DNA of 64,000 nucleotides from Halichondria panicea. Its lineage: Eukaryota > Porifera > Demospongiae > Suberitida > Halichondriidae. The notes beneath the pieces were generated by a model, which saw nothing but the letters and a program-made list of their open reading frames with translations, searched no databases and was not told the DNA's origin. Shown one piece after another: positions 1 to 47,610 of the stretch. The stretch covers positions 1,674,501 through 1,738,500 of the forward strand of contig NC_087385.1 of assembly GCF_963675165.1 (NCBI RefSeq). The letters run 5' to 3'. Within the stretch, counting starts at the first letter, position 1. The number at the start of each line of letters is the position of its first letter. Position numbers and translations under genes: made by a program.

Positions 1-103
1 TGATATGAAAACTACATATGCACCGTACGCATTTGCACTCCTCAAAATGGTAGATGGCACATGTAAAGTGCATCCAAAGAGAAGAATATATGTACAAACT
101 TAC

Positions 104-34923
<34,820 letters not shown>

Positions 34924-35340
34924 GTTTATCTTCAGTTCTGCACGATGATGGAAAGAATTAAGTACATCCACATGCACGCTGTGAACAATTCTTGGGACTA
35001 AAAATTGAAGTATGCAGTGGAAAGTATTATAATTTTATTTATAATCTACATAATAAAATACATTCGCAATGCGTATTCCTCCATTTTCCCCACCAAGCAT
35101 TTCTATATATAAAGCAGACAGGCTAAATTTCAACACAAAAAGAAGCACTCATTTGATCCTCACGTTTTTTTAACCTCCCCGTGGAGGGCTCGATCTCCCA
35201 CCCTCCACAAAATCATGCTTATTTTTGACTTCCTAGTGGAATCTTTCACCGAAAAACGCTTTCCAGCACTGAATTCAAGCGTGTATCAGTGTGTACTGGT
35301 AAAAGACAAACTCTAACACTAATGCATTGACTCGACTCAC

Positions 35341-35420
35341 CTCACAATGGAGGATTTGCATGAAGGGGCTATTCAGTACGTTCACACGGCTCCCAAAATC
35401 ACGAGGCCATCTTGATTTTT
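35341..35420 (-). other. Probable 5' UTR exon of the CHD gene
   Basis: On the minus strand the sequence ending CCATTGTGAG is followed by a good donor (GTGAGT, at 35340-35335). The block has no usable open frame, and the next exon to splice to would end just before the coding start at 34923 (an AG lies about 6 nt before that ATG). The right limit is a guess, because the transcription start cannot be read from sequence. Confidence 0.35.
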
Positions 35421-35673
35421 CTATTGACAGTATCACGTGCTACCCCAATACCGGAGAGTCATTCTCTCCGTTTATTTGCTCATGCGAGTACCATGTCCCT
35501 AGGCCTGTGTTACTGTGTACGTGTACGTGTACAGACAAACAGAAATATCTTTTCCACCATCATGATATGTAGCACATGTACAACAACTGAACAGTGCTGT
35601 TTAAATGCAAGGAGCGTGATATTACCAAACAACACATAAGTATTCTGTAATAAAAGCTATCAGTTGTACATTT

Positions 35674-37810
<2,137 letters not shown>

Positions 37811-38022
37811 TGCTGTAGCTCTGGAAATTAAACAGTACTGCACTAATATATATACTATACTATTAGCTTAACTTGACAGCTTCACTTCCAATTCCAAATT
37901 TGTCACGTGATAAACTGCACCACCCACGTCCACCAGCATTTATTTTTAACATTTACAGTTAACTGTCCTTACCATGTACCAATAATCATTTATCTATGGG
38001 ATCATGAGTACTGAACTGAACC
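37811..38022. promoter_or_regulatory. Shared upstream region of RAB2 and the sulfotransferase-like gene
   Basis: Only 212 bp separate the two divergent start codons, so both promoters and 5' UTRs must overlap here, unless a 5' UTR is spliced. No clear TATA arrangement is seen. Bidirectional action is inferred from geometry alone. Confidence 0.5.
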
Positions 38023-38871
38023 ATGGCACAGCTACCCTCTCCCCCATCTCCAATGAAGCCTCAAACCCGTGTTATTCTCTGGACAGCAATGAGGTGTTGT
38101 TCAAGTGTCTTTGAAAGATCAATACGAGAGCTTCAAGGAGTTAGATCCCTCTTTGAGCCGCATCAAACACCTTTCTACTTTGGTCCAGAGAGACAACAAC
38201 AAATACCTTCTGATAAAGATCTTCATCTTTTAGCTAGTTGCAACTCACAAATGTATACGTACGACTATGCTGATCAATTGATGCTTGCTGATTTTGTAGA
38301 ATGTAGTGCTGTTTTTGTTAGGGATATGGCAGCCTATATTCCAAAAGAGCGGTTCTCTAGATACATTGAAGGTGATTTTTCCGATTTCAAACACTCGTTT
38401 CTGATAAGAGATCCTCGGAAGGCAATTCCGTCACAATGGAAAGCGTGTATGAGAAGCGGCTTTGATTTTGCGATCGATGAAGGCACTGGTATGAAAGGCT
38501 TTGCTAAACTGTACGAGTTATTTGAATTTATTCGTAGCACAGGGAGAGAAGTTTCCGTTATTGATGCAGCTGATCTCTTGAAAAACCCTGAGTACATCAT
38601 GGAGCTGTATTGCCGACAGACAGGGTTGCCGTACGACAAGAAAATGCTGACATGGACACCAGGAGAAGTGAAAGATTGGACCAGTTCCAAATACTACAAA
38701 GAATGGCACTGGAATGCAATGTACAGCTCTGGATTTGGCACACTCACCCCCCCTCATGATATTCCTCAGTTTCCTTCTGTTCCAGAAAATATTCCAGCCA
38801 TTGTAGAAGAAGAAATTGAAAAGTCGATTCCATTCTATGAAGTAATGCACAATTATTGTGTTCAACTTTAG
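38023..38871 (+). CDS. Sulfotransferase-like P-loop protein, intronless
   Basis: 282 residues. The N-terminal part TRVILWTAMRCCSSVFERSI replaces the classical PAPS-binding P-loop, and HSFLIRDPRKAIPSQWKACM matches the 3'-phosphate-binding RDPR motif of the sulfotransferase superfamily. This type is often labelled branched-chain-aminotransferase-like in databases, but no PLP motif is present. No signal peptide or TM helix, so probably cytosolic. The C-terminal third has EVKDWTSSKYYKEWHWNAMYSSGF, common to this subfamily. Substrate unknown. The start ATG is in good context (ACCATGG). Confidence 0.75.
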   Translation: MAQLPSPPSPMKPQTRVILWTAMRCCSSVFERSIRELQGVRSLFEPHQTPFYFGPERQQQIPSDKDLHLLASCNSQMYTYDYADQLMLADFVECSAVFVRDMAAYIPKERFSRYIEGDFSDFKHSFLIRDPRKAIPSQWKACMRSGFDFAIDEGTGMKGFAKLYELFEFIRSTGREVSVIDAADLLKNPEYIMELYCRQTGLPYDKKMLTWTPGEVKDWTSSKYYKEWHWNAMYSSGFGTLTPPHDIPQFPSVPENIPAIVEEEIEKSIPFYEVMHNYCVQL

Positions 38872-38920
38872 TATATGCATTATCATCAGGAAATTATTTT
38901 TGTTGCCATGATGTTTTATA

Positions 38921-39430
38921 TGGGAGGTGATTACCGAAATAGCAGAGACTCTTTTTGCAATTTTTACACCAACTATTTTGTTGGTGCCGTTTTAGAGAGG
39001 TACATTTTGATAGGTGTTGCTGTTTTTTGCATTTTGAAAGTGGCGCAATGAGGTGCACAGAGGTGCATTTTGTATTATTATAGTGGTGCATTTTCAGAAA
39101 GGTGCGTTTTGTAGAGGTGAATTTTTCAGAGAGTGTAGATCTACTTACTCTGTCCAGCGCTTGTTGTGACCATGAACTCATACTACATGCACTCGTTTGA
39201 AAGGACAGCCAGAGACAGCTTTGTAAAATCATGTGTCATGTGACCAAATGTGGAGTTGGATGAAAAACGCTCTCTGAAAGACGCACCTCTCTACAAAATG
39301 CACCTTCCCACAAAAACAAAATGCTCCCTGTACAAAAACTCTCCAGTAATTGCAGCACATATTTTTTCATGTATAAAACGACATGGCGCAGCACCTATTT
39401 TTCAAAACCTAGGGCGGTAATCACCTCCCA
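38921..39430. mobile_element. MITE, 510 bp
   Basis: Ends TGGGAGGTGATTACCG and CGGTAATCACCTCCCA are exact reverse complements (with GGGAGGTGATTACCG as core). The interior is filled with variations of GAGGTGCATTTTG in both orientations, which makes long partial hairpins. It starts 50 bp after the sulfotransferase-like stop codon. Confidence 0.85.
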
Positions 39431-39581
39431 AGGCTCCCCAAGGCTCCCATAGATGTTTACATAATGCATATCGCGTAACTGTGAATATCCAAAAGCATGC
39501 ATCTTTTTTCACATAATTCTACTACACTAATTTAATTATAGGATACCTGTCTATTAAAGTTTTAAGCTATTAAGGAAAGTT

Positions 39582-40255
39582 TCAAGCTATTAAGGAAAGT
39601 TTCTTCACGTAACTTATAACTGCCTTGTGGGGCTCTTCCACATCTTTGAAGAGAAGTGATTTTGTTCCACTGTCAACATAAGTTGCGTAGCACAATTCTT
39701 TCACCTTCTCAAATTCTAGCTTCTCGAAAAGTCGTTGGGCGTAAGCACTAGTGCAAATCACTCCAGCAAAGGAAAATCCACATTTCACACCATGATCTAA
39801 TGTTCGCTTCACGAGCTCGGTAGCGATACCTAGTTTTTGATGATCAGGATGGACACAAAGTGCAAACAACTCTAACATCTTGCTTTCTTGGTAGGTTGTC
39901 AAGGTCTTTTTGACATCCATTGCAGAATTCAAAAGAACCCAGATTGCAGACCATTCTTTTGACCAACCATGTTGAAGATACTTGTCAAATGTTGGCATGG
40001 TGTCCGGTAGTTCGGTTATCTTTTCGGAACCAGTTATTCTTACACCAACTATTTTACCAGTTCTTTCATCAATTACACACCACGACAAGCCTTGTTTCAG
40101 ACACTTGAGAATTTCCTGATCCGATGAATCAGTTGTGTAGTGCATCCAACAGCTCTTTGTACTGGGTTTAAGGGAAGAAAGAAGTCATTGAAAAGGTCAA
40201 GGGCTTCCTTGTACTGTTCAGGTGTAACAAGCTGGTACATGTATACCGCCATCAT
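39582..40255 (-). CDS. GNAT N-acetyltransferase, arylalkylamine NAT-like, with a frameshift
   Basis: The downstream frame contains the acetyl-CoA-binding pattern ELFALCVHPDHQKLGIATEL (motif A, Q/R-x-x-G-x-A type) and a motif B ending AYAQRLFEKLEFEKV, as in dopamine/arylalkylamine N-acetyltransferases. The N-terminal part, MMAVYMYQLVTPEQYKEALD to NPVQRAVGCTT, lies in another frame that overlaps near 40130. No intron fits between them. The decayed copy at 26815 reads through this point in one frame, so two extra or one missing base near 40128-40134 broke this copy, or the assembly has an error. No signal peptide. Substrate would be an amine or amino acid, by family only. Confidence 0.75.
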
Positions 40256-40307
40256 ATCAACAGCACAGCATGTAAAATACACACCATGCCACAAGGGGTC
40301 GGTCCAC

Positions 40308-40475
40308 AACGTACGAGATTCTGTAAAGATTCCAACGAGATTCCGAGATTCCATTCAAGATTCCAAGATTCCTGAGATTCCATTCAAGATTGCAAGATTT
40401 CTAGAAGATTTCAAGATTCCATTCAAGATTTCTAGAAGATTCCAAGATTCCAGAAAGATTCCAAGACTTTTGGCT
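40308..40475. repeat. GATTCC/AGATTCCA low-complexity array
   Basis: Degenerate tandem AGATTCC motifs with spacing of about 8-18 bp (AAGATTCCAAGATTCC...). A similar array lies at 43731-43885, at the other end of a transposon-rich block. Confidence 0.85.
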
Positions 40476-40594
40476 AGTCCTGGGCGTGGCCTTTCAGAAG
40501 GTTGTGGGCCACGCCCTGATCTAGTCGATCGACGCCGCCCTCCTTCGGGGCAACAGTAGAGGGCGGCGGTAATTATAGCTATATAGATCATGTA

Positions 40595-41837
40595 ACCTTA
40601 CGCCGGGGTAAGGACCTTATCCCGGGGTAAGCACACCCCGGGGCGAAGGATAAGTTTAGGGGTGAATCCACCCCGGGGTAGATTCTCGTGTTTTTGCGCA
40701 TGCTCAGTGTGCTAGTATCAAGCAGCCCCACCCCTCTATAGGCCTTTAGAGAAATGACCCTACAACTCCAGAGAACCTCTGCTACAATCCTACACTGTCA
40801 GACACACATTGTGTCAGACACATGACTACAGCCTGAGTGCAGAGAGCTGCTAGCTTGCTCCAGTATAAGTTGGCTTGGTAGCTTCAACGTATGGTTTCGA
40901 GCTGCCACCATGCAGAACCTTTGTCCATTCAGCTTATAGACCTCGGTATAATGTCCAGCAACTGCCCACCCATGCACTCACCACACAGGTAATCCTTCAT
41001 CGATCGTTTTACTAGACTATTTGTTGGTAGGACGAGTGCATGGCAGTGTGCCAGAGGTGGTAGAGTAGGGCCTGAGAATGATTGTAGCACCAGAAGGCTG
41101 AGCTAGGTTACTTATCTACGTCCTCTAATATCCTTCGACATTTCCTTCCTGCATAGATATTGTTGGAGTATGAATTTTACACTATCACCTCTCATGTAAT
41201 GTATGTCATGTCTGTTCTACTTACGTTTGTCATGTGCTCTATTATGTATCAGTGGAATGTTCTAAACTCTCCAGTGTTGGTCTCTGCACCACATAGTTGA
41301 ATCTTTATGAGTCTGATCTATGTGCCTATAAGCTTGTATCTATACTAACTTATAGGCACTAGGTTACATTAACTGCCTAGGCTACTGGCTAGCTAGAACT
41401 GTCTATCTGAGAGAAAGAACTCAACAGTTGAAGCTCTGTAACCAAGCCTCAGGCTGTAGTCATGTGTCTGACAGTGTAGGGGTTGTATCAGAGGTTCTCT
41501 GGGTATTTCTCTGTAGTCATGTGTCTGACATGTATATACAGTGTAGGGTTGTAGCAGGGTTCTCTGGGGTTGTAGGATCTTTCTCTGCAACATGGTATAG
41601 AGGGGTGGGGCTGCTTAGTACTTAATAGCACACTGAGCATGCGCAAAAACACGAGAATCTACCCCGGGGTGGATTTACCCCTACGTAAACTTATCATTCA
41701 CCCCGGGGTATGCTTATAAGACATAATTATTAACATTACAATTATTTTTCTTAAAAAAAAACAAAAAAAAAAGAAAAAAAAAAAAAAAAAGGGGGTATGC
41801 TTATCCCGGGATAAGGTCGTTACCCCGGCGTAAGGTG
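40595..41837. mobile_element. Foldback transposon, about 1.24 kb
   Basis: The left arm (about 40595-40836) contains ACGCCGGGGTAAGGACCTTA, CTACCCCGGGG-type blocks, GAGAATCTACC complement (GGTAGATTCTCGTGTTTTTG), AGCAGCCCCACCCCTCTATA and ATGACTACAGCCTGAG. The right arm (about 41447-41837) carries their reverse complements in reverse order. A poly-A/poly-G-like stretch at 41750-41794 interrupts the right arm. No transposase frame is visible in the 600-bp centre, so it is non-autonomous. Confidence 0.85.
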
Positions 41838-41959
41838 ATCGTCACCCCGGGGTAACGGTTTGGTAATTTCGTTACATTGGCTTGCCATACGCAGGCAGGC
41901 TAGACTATAGACATCTAGTATGAGCACTTATTATTATAAAGTATATGAATTGATGAACA

Positions 41960-43070
41960 TAAATTAACTAGGGTGACGCAAGCGCCATGGGGCAAGCGAC
42001 GCATCCAACTCTGCTGAAAGATATTGTGCAAATGACACCACATCTTGTGGCAGGTTAATGACATGGTCTGCGTATTCATACTGTCCAAGTGGTAATCGAT
42101 AGATGGACATTATTGGCATGACTGCAGATTATAGATATAAACAGCAGAGTGTTCGAATAGAGGCATATCGGGATTCACTCTGTATGCCTCTGCCTGCATG
42201 TGTTGCTTCAAGCGTACCTGTGTGGCCTCTGGAGTCTCTGTAAGTGTAATGAACATTTAATAATGTTTGGCCACTTTCTGCTGGCTTGTGCACTTTCTAC
42301 ACAACATTTAATAGGCAAACACCTGCAGAACCGTTTCAGTTAGTTACCTTCACTTCCTGCTGCTCCTGTGTGCCCTGTATCTTTCTCTGGGTCTAGCAAG
42401 TCTCCTTTCCCTCTTTTTAGCTGTTTCTGAGGATCTTGCCTGTCGCTCCCGCTCCCTCCTTATCGCTAGCTTTGTCGCTATTCATATCTTTATTGAGCTA
42501 AAGTTATTGACTCACGTAGAAATTGGTAAAGGATCACGAGTCACAAAAGCAAATATCGTATGCCGGTCCATGCCGACCTGCTGGTCCACGACATACATAC
42601 ATACATACACCACCCGGACCACGTGCATGACTAACTAAGGGACTCGCTTCGCTCGCCCCAATTATAAAGACTATACTTGTTGACTATAAAGTCATTGATT
42701 CTAACTACTTTATCGACACTTGGTGCAATATCATAATCCCTTTTTTACTTTGGCGGTGTTGATGCATCTACCAATCTTCACACCTGTCACAGCCTACCAT
42801 TCCTTGTGGCCATCATCTGCACATCGACAGTAGCAATAGACAGGGATTTTCAAAGTGCGTGCAGGTCCTGGTCTTTTTGTTCAGAAGACAGTAAAGAGAT
42901 CCATTGTTTTTGTAGTGAAACACTTGTACAAGTGGTCCCTCATTTGCTGCTGGTCGTAAATGAGGGAACATGGATCTAGTCCATGTGCAATGCTGGTACA
43001 ATATGCAGCTGCAAACAGTGCACAGTCATTTGGTTTGGGAGAGCTTTGTCCCTCGCTTTGTCCATCCTGT
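41960..43070 (-). mobile_element. Remnant of a large DNA transposon (C48-protease-like and Helitron-like parts)
   Basis: Minus-strand pieces in several frames. At 43060-42880: NDCALFAAAYCTSIAHGLDP then YDQQQMRDHLYKCF, which resembles the catalytic-Cys end of Ulp1/C48 proteases carried by transposons. At 42880-42790: IPVYCYCRCADDGHKEW, a Cys-rich tail typical of the same elements. At 42480-42350: ETAKKRERRLARPRERYRA, the Arg-rich repeat at the start of Helitron-associated proteins. At 42125-41990: MPIMSIYRLPLGQYEY and GHV-like ADHVINLPQDVVSFAQ, resembling the region before Helitron Rep domains. Frames are broken by stops, so it is dead. Confidence 0.55.
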
Positions 43071-43540
43071 GATGCATAATTACAATTTTTTCATGTACAC
43101 TGGTACACTGGTATACTGCAGGTCAGACTCATCGGCACCATAAGCTCACTACCATTAAGATGAGAAGGGGAGCCTTGTCCCTCGCTTCGTCCATTCTGTG
43201 ATGCATATACAAACTTTCATGACAACAATTATTACGCTGGTACTGCATACCACCATAAGCTCACCTCATTAAGAGTGGACAGTTTGAACTTGGTCCCTCG
43301 CTTCGTCCGTCCTGTGATGCATAGATCTATATATAATTATGCAACTTTCAACTATAAATTATTACGCTGGTACTGCATCAGACTCACTCAACCATAAGCT
43401 CACTCTCGGCATTAAGAGTGGGCAGTTTGGAGCTGATTTTGGGAGAGGTTTGTCATCACTTTGCTGTTCAGCCTGCATGTATACAAATTTTCATGACTTA
43501 TTATTATGCTGGTTAAACTAGCTCACCTTAATCTCTTTAG
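43020..43540. repeat. Diverged tandem repeat, about 110-150 bp unit
   Basis: The block GTCCCTCGCTTCGTCC, TCTGTGATGCATA, TTACGCTGGTACTGCAT and CCATAAGCTCAC recurs about four times with mutations. It looks like a duplicated exon/intron piece of the transposon remnant. Confidence 0.7.
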
Positions 43541-43730
43541 AATCGTCTATAATCTGCACACAGTACAGAGCTGCTATGAGGAGAATTCTCATCAGAGAGA
43601 GATGTAAATAGCAGCTGAGCCTGCAACCGCAACTGCAACCGTAGCCTCGATAATCGGCCTGGTCTCGAGGCTCAATAATAATCTACGGCGAAGTATAGAT
43701 TATTTATATACATTTACGGGTTAACATTAT

Positions 43731-43885
43731 AACATTCCACAAGATTCCAGAGATTTCAAGAGATTCCAAGAGATTTCAGAGATTCCAAGGGATTCCAGAG
43801 ATTCCACAAGATTTCAAGATTCCAAGTGAGATTTCAAGATTTCAGTTGAGATTCTAAAAATTTTGTACGAGATTCCTGGCCGTTG
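43731..43885. repeat. GATTCC/GATTTCA low-complexity array, second block
   Basis: AGATTCCAGAGATTTCAAGA-type degenerate repeats. Followed by GTACGAGATTCCTGGCCGTT and GCGGACCCCT, which mirrors the GGGGTCGGTCCACAACG...TACGAGATTC just left of the first block. Confidence 0.8.
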
Positions 43886-44094
43886 CGGACCCCTCGGTTC
43901 AAAGCCTTCCTCCTATATAGGTCGAATTTTTCCCAGTTTAACAAAATTAAATAGGCTTTATTGGAGAAAAATTGGTTAGGAATGAGCCAAAATTCAATCT
44001 TGTTATGTAATGGTTCACGTGACAGGCACTTCCGCTCTAGACATCGAGTTGCAAGAACTCTGCAAAGGTCTGTACCCTCTACATGTATACGGTA

Positions 44095-44428
44095 CCTCGC
44101 TTGCGCATGCGCACCGAGGCATAATTAATTGGCTGCCGTCTGCAGAGCCTTGCAGCTCTCTTCTCACTCTTGCAGCTACCAATAGCTAGCGTTCTAGTGC
44201 AGAGCTAACTACTAAGTAGAGTAGCAACATTCAGTAAACAAGTTTGGCTACGTGCTCTTCTGAAAAGGCTGCAATGCCAATGGCATTCCAAGTAAGCAAA
44301 ACTAGGCATAACTCGAGAACGAAGCATTATTTTGCAAATCCACGAATTAAAATCCAAGTAAACATGACTAGAAGACACACACACACACACTACCGTATAC
44401 CTCGCTTGCGCATGCGCACCGAGGCATA
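44095..44428. mobile_element. Repeat family E, copy 2
   Basis: Bounded on both sides by CCTCGCTTGCGCATGCGCAC + CGAGGCATAA. The interior shares TAGCGTTCTAGTGCAGAGCT, CTTCTGAAAAGGCTGCAATG and AAATCCACGAATTAAAATCC with 18500-18800 and 48470-48840. Confidence 0.75.
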
Positions 44429-44579
44429 ACTATTGAGAACAAGGCTAATCATTATCTACAGCACACAATGCCATGATATTATGGAGGGACCTGGGTGAAA
44501 AGGCCTATACAGACCGTCTGCCGGCCATGGCCATGATACAAACGTTTGAATTAGTCTAGTCTATGCATGCGAGTGTTGA

Positions 44580-44800
44580 TACGGTATTATTAAAATGTTT
44601 TGCCAGCATCAAACATTTGCGAACTTTGTGAGGGTTGATCAATTCGCAACGATTAAATCCGCAAAAAACCTAAATTATTACTAGTAAATACACATGATCC
44701 TTTCCAGAACGCAATAGTTGATCACAAAGGGTAAACTTTTCTGCTCATTTGGCTCATTCGCAAAGGTTTTTCACCCACAAAATATTATAGTAATACGATA
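44580..44800. mobile_element. MITE family B, copy 3
   Basis: Same orientation as copy 2 (31782). Contains AGCATCAAACATTTGCGAAC, AATACACATGATCC, GAACGCAATAGTTGATC and CATTCGCAAAGGTTTTTCAC. Ends ACGGTATTAT and ATAGTAATACG are degenerate. Confidence 0.85.
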
Positions 44801-45579
44801 GCTATAATTATAACGGCATATAGGTAGAGCATCACAATATTGCACAGTGACACTATTAAGAGAATTGTATACACATACCGTATCTAGCAGGTTATTTTTG
44901 TATGGTGGAAATTTTCACATTGTAGAATCATACGAAAATTAAAACTGGCTACGAAATCGTTCAACCGCAATAGGTTCAAAGTCACTATATATCCTGAGCT
45001 GTATGTACAGTAGACTCTCGCTATTCCGGCTCTCTGAAGTACGACCACCTCGATATACCGGCCACTTGAATTGGTTTGGCACAGATTGCTAGGTAGATGT
45101 ATACTGCACAAAACTCGCCTGAAATGCGGCCCACACTCGCTATTCCGTACACTGGCCAGTTAATTTTAATACGTTCTAGATATGACAGCAAACGCTTTGG
45201 GTTCTGGTTTGGCAGATAAAATTGAAATGGAGAGCATAATGATTCATTATTCTCGAAACAGAACCACAAAATTGGTCATTGATGCAGGGTCGTTTTTTAG
45301 CCACGGCTATTTTCTGAAATGCAGCCACCTCGCTATTCCTGCCAAGCTGCACTCCCAAGGGTGGCCGGATTAACAAGAGTTTACTGCAAATATTTAATTG
45401 GGAAGTTCACTGATACGAATTAATATTGCACCAATGAAATTTACCTGCTATATATACAGTAGTATACTCTATTGATGATAATCGATTAATTATTAGCTTC
45501 TTGAATTGAAGTTGACGATAAGTTTCCACAAAACAAAAACAAAATATAAGCCAGCTATAGTCAATGTATAGGTACACAG

Positions 45580-47610
45580 CTAAGCTTCGGCACTATCTTT
45601 GCATTTGAATGTTCCGTACCAGTCATGTGACTTAGACAACAGTCTGTCGTGATCAAATCCCGTCCCTCCAGCACAAGACACATGTGCAGAGATCACGCTG
45701 TCTTCTTCACTCTCCCGAAATCTAACATTCTTCTGAGCAGCAAACGTATTTACATTATCACCACTCCTTCTCTCAATGCTTCCAGGAACAATCTCAGGAC
45801 TGTCCAGGACACTATTGTCGTCAGTGTCAACGTGCTGCAACCTTCGCTCGTAAATCTCCTCAATAACGGCCTGAGGGAATGGTTCCTCATCTCTCATTCG
45901 ATACTTGTACCGTCTTCTGATGCATGCAAACATAGCTAGCCCTACTAATGAAACAAACAATGTGGTGAAGAAGTAACTAAATCCACAGCTAAGATATGGG
46001 TAAGGAGAGGCTTCCCAGTATTTCAGAGAGAATGGAATTAGTGAAATGGCAGCCAAAAAACTGTAGCTACCTTTGATAGCAAGGAACGCACCAAACATCA
46101 AACCTTTCATTGCCTGTGGGGTCTGGGCAGAAATAAACTCGAAAGTGGTCACAATAACAATACTTTCGGATAGCGTGCTCAAAAGATTGGGGACAATTAA
46201 GACATACCATGGAAGATTCAGTGTGTAGTAATGCTTGTTATCCTCTCGATTGAGGTTATAGCTCTCAAGAAACATACAGTGTGTACCTGTACTGTTAGTA
46301 GAATCGCTCGTAAGATTATGACCAATTATATCGATGATGAGCATACTGGATACTCCAAGGATTGAAAAAATCATTCCTATCTCGAGTCTAGTGAAAATTT
46401 TAGGTACTCTGTTCCGTAAAACACAATATATAACCCAGGTAAGCGTTGGCAAACACACAAGACCAACGAGGTAGCTCAAGGTTCCACTTTTGACAAATAT
46501 CCATTCATAAGTGCATTTTTCCTCGTTTCTACCGGACACGTGGAAGGAAAACAGTGGGAAGAGAAAGTATGAAGTCGGTACAGAGAGAAAAAAAACTGGT
46601 CCAATAGTTATCAGTACAATTACCACTCGACAAAGAGTTTTGACATCTTCTACTTGACCGGAAGTAAATGGGCCACCATAGCAATTTTTGGCAAAGTCGA
46701 ATCGTGATGGTTTCTCTCCATTTGTCCAGTGTAGTGCACTATGGTGAGTGGGATGCTTGTGAGTTCGCACATATCGTAGAACGTTAAAAACCATTTTGTA
46801 CGGATTGTAATACACATCAGTTGCAATGAACCAACGTTTAGTACAACAACTGATTGCTAACAATATTGATAACAGTGTGAAAAATACACCAGAAAGGGAG
46901 TAACCGACAATCTTAATAGAGTCACCAAAACCAAGTGTAGAACAAACTGTTGTAACAAACACTATATGACTAATAGTCTTTCCCAGTAGATCTACCCACA
47001 CAGCCCAATGTAGAAATATCCCAAGTGTTCGACTGGGTGCATCCTGGAGCTGATCAAGACCAAGTTGTATCATATTGGAATAGAACCCAGAGAGTCCAGG
47101 AATTGATACCAGAAAAGCACCAATTACAAGCACGCCTATGAATACATTCAATTGGTGTGGAGCATGGGGGGTGCTTAGCTTTATGATGACTGCGATCACT
47201 AGCATTATTACAGTAGCCCATAAAAATCCCATGCTGGCAGTGACCATTCTGTACCTGCCACAGTATACATCAGCTATAAATCCACTCACCGGGTAGCAAG
47301 TAGTAATCACAGCCATGAATGCATAAAAACAAGTGAAATATATGAAGGATAGTTTTGCAGGATTGTAACCATGATCAGCAGCTGGTAGAGCCAGTGCTAC
47401 TCCATATTGAACACACACAAAGAGACTAGCCACTACAAAAACCCACACCAGGAGGACAATCACTGGCTTGGAGGTGAGGCACATGGCACGTGGTGAGCAG
47501 TGAAGTTTGTGAAGGAGGATACGAGGGAATGAATTATCTTGAAACTCTGAGCCATTTTCTTGAGCCATTTGTGAAGCCGTAGACCCTATATAGCTAGCAC
47601 TAAACTGCAC
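45580..47610 (-). CDS. SLC15/POT-family proton-coupled transporter-like protein
   Basis: Intronless, 676 residues, with about 12 TM helices and cytoplasmic ends. The loop between TM2 and TM3 has SGFIADVYCGRYRMVTASMG, the POT/PTR2 signature (G-x-x-x-A-D-x-x-x-G-R-Y). After TM4 comes GFYSNMIQLGLDQLQDAPSR, matching the conserved N-x-x-x-F-G-x-D-Q region of the family. A large glycosylated loop (NLTSDSTNSTGTHC) lies between later helices. The C-tail is acidic and Ser-rich with RRRYKYRMRDEEPFP. In the family these carry di- and tripeptides, histidine or other small molecules with protons at plasma or lysosomal membranes; the substrate here is unknown. A second Met (MAQENG, residue 15) is also a possible start. 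Confidence 0.8.
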   Translation of the reverse strand: MQFSASYIGSTASQMAQENGSEFQDNSFPRILLHKLHCSPRAMCLTSKPVIVLLVWVFVVASLFVCVQYGVALALPAADHGYNPAKLSFIYFTCFYAFMAVITTCYPVSGFIADVYCGRYRMVTASMGFLWATVIMLVIAVIIKLSTPHAPHQLNVFIGVLVIGAFLVSIPGLSGFYSNMIQLGLDQLQDAPSRTLGIFLHWAVWVDLLGKTISHIVFVTTVCSTLGFGDSIKIVGYSLSGVFFTLLSILLAISCCTKRWFIATDVYYNPYKMVFNVLRYVRTHKHPTHHSALHWTNGEKPSRFDFAKNCYGGPFTSGQVEDVKTLCRVVIVLITIGPVFFLSVPTSYFLFPLFSFHVSGRNEEKCTYEWIFVKSGTLSYLVGLVCLPTLTWVIYCVLRNRVPKIFTRLEIGMIFSILGVSSMLIIDIIGHNLTSDSTNSTGTHCMFLESYNLNREDNKHYYTLNLPWYVLIVPNLLSTLSESIVIVTTFEFISAQTPQAMKGLMFGAFLAIKGSYSFLAAISLIPFSLKYWEASPYPYLSCGFSYFFTTLFVSLVGLAMFACIRRRYKYRMRDEEPFPQAVIEEIYERRLQHVDTDDNSVLDSPEIVPGSIERRSGDNVNTFAAQKNVRFRESEEDSVISAHVSCAGGTGFDHDRLLSKSHDWYGTFKCKDSAEA

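Noticed and set aside
38334..38886. Minus-strand frames of 118-122 codons
   Set aside because: Antisense shadows of the sulfotransferase-like gene.
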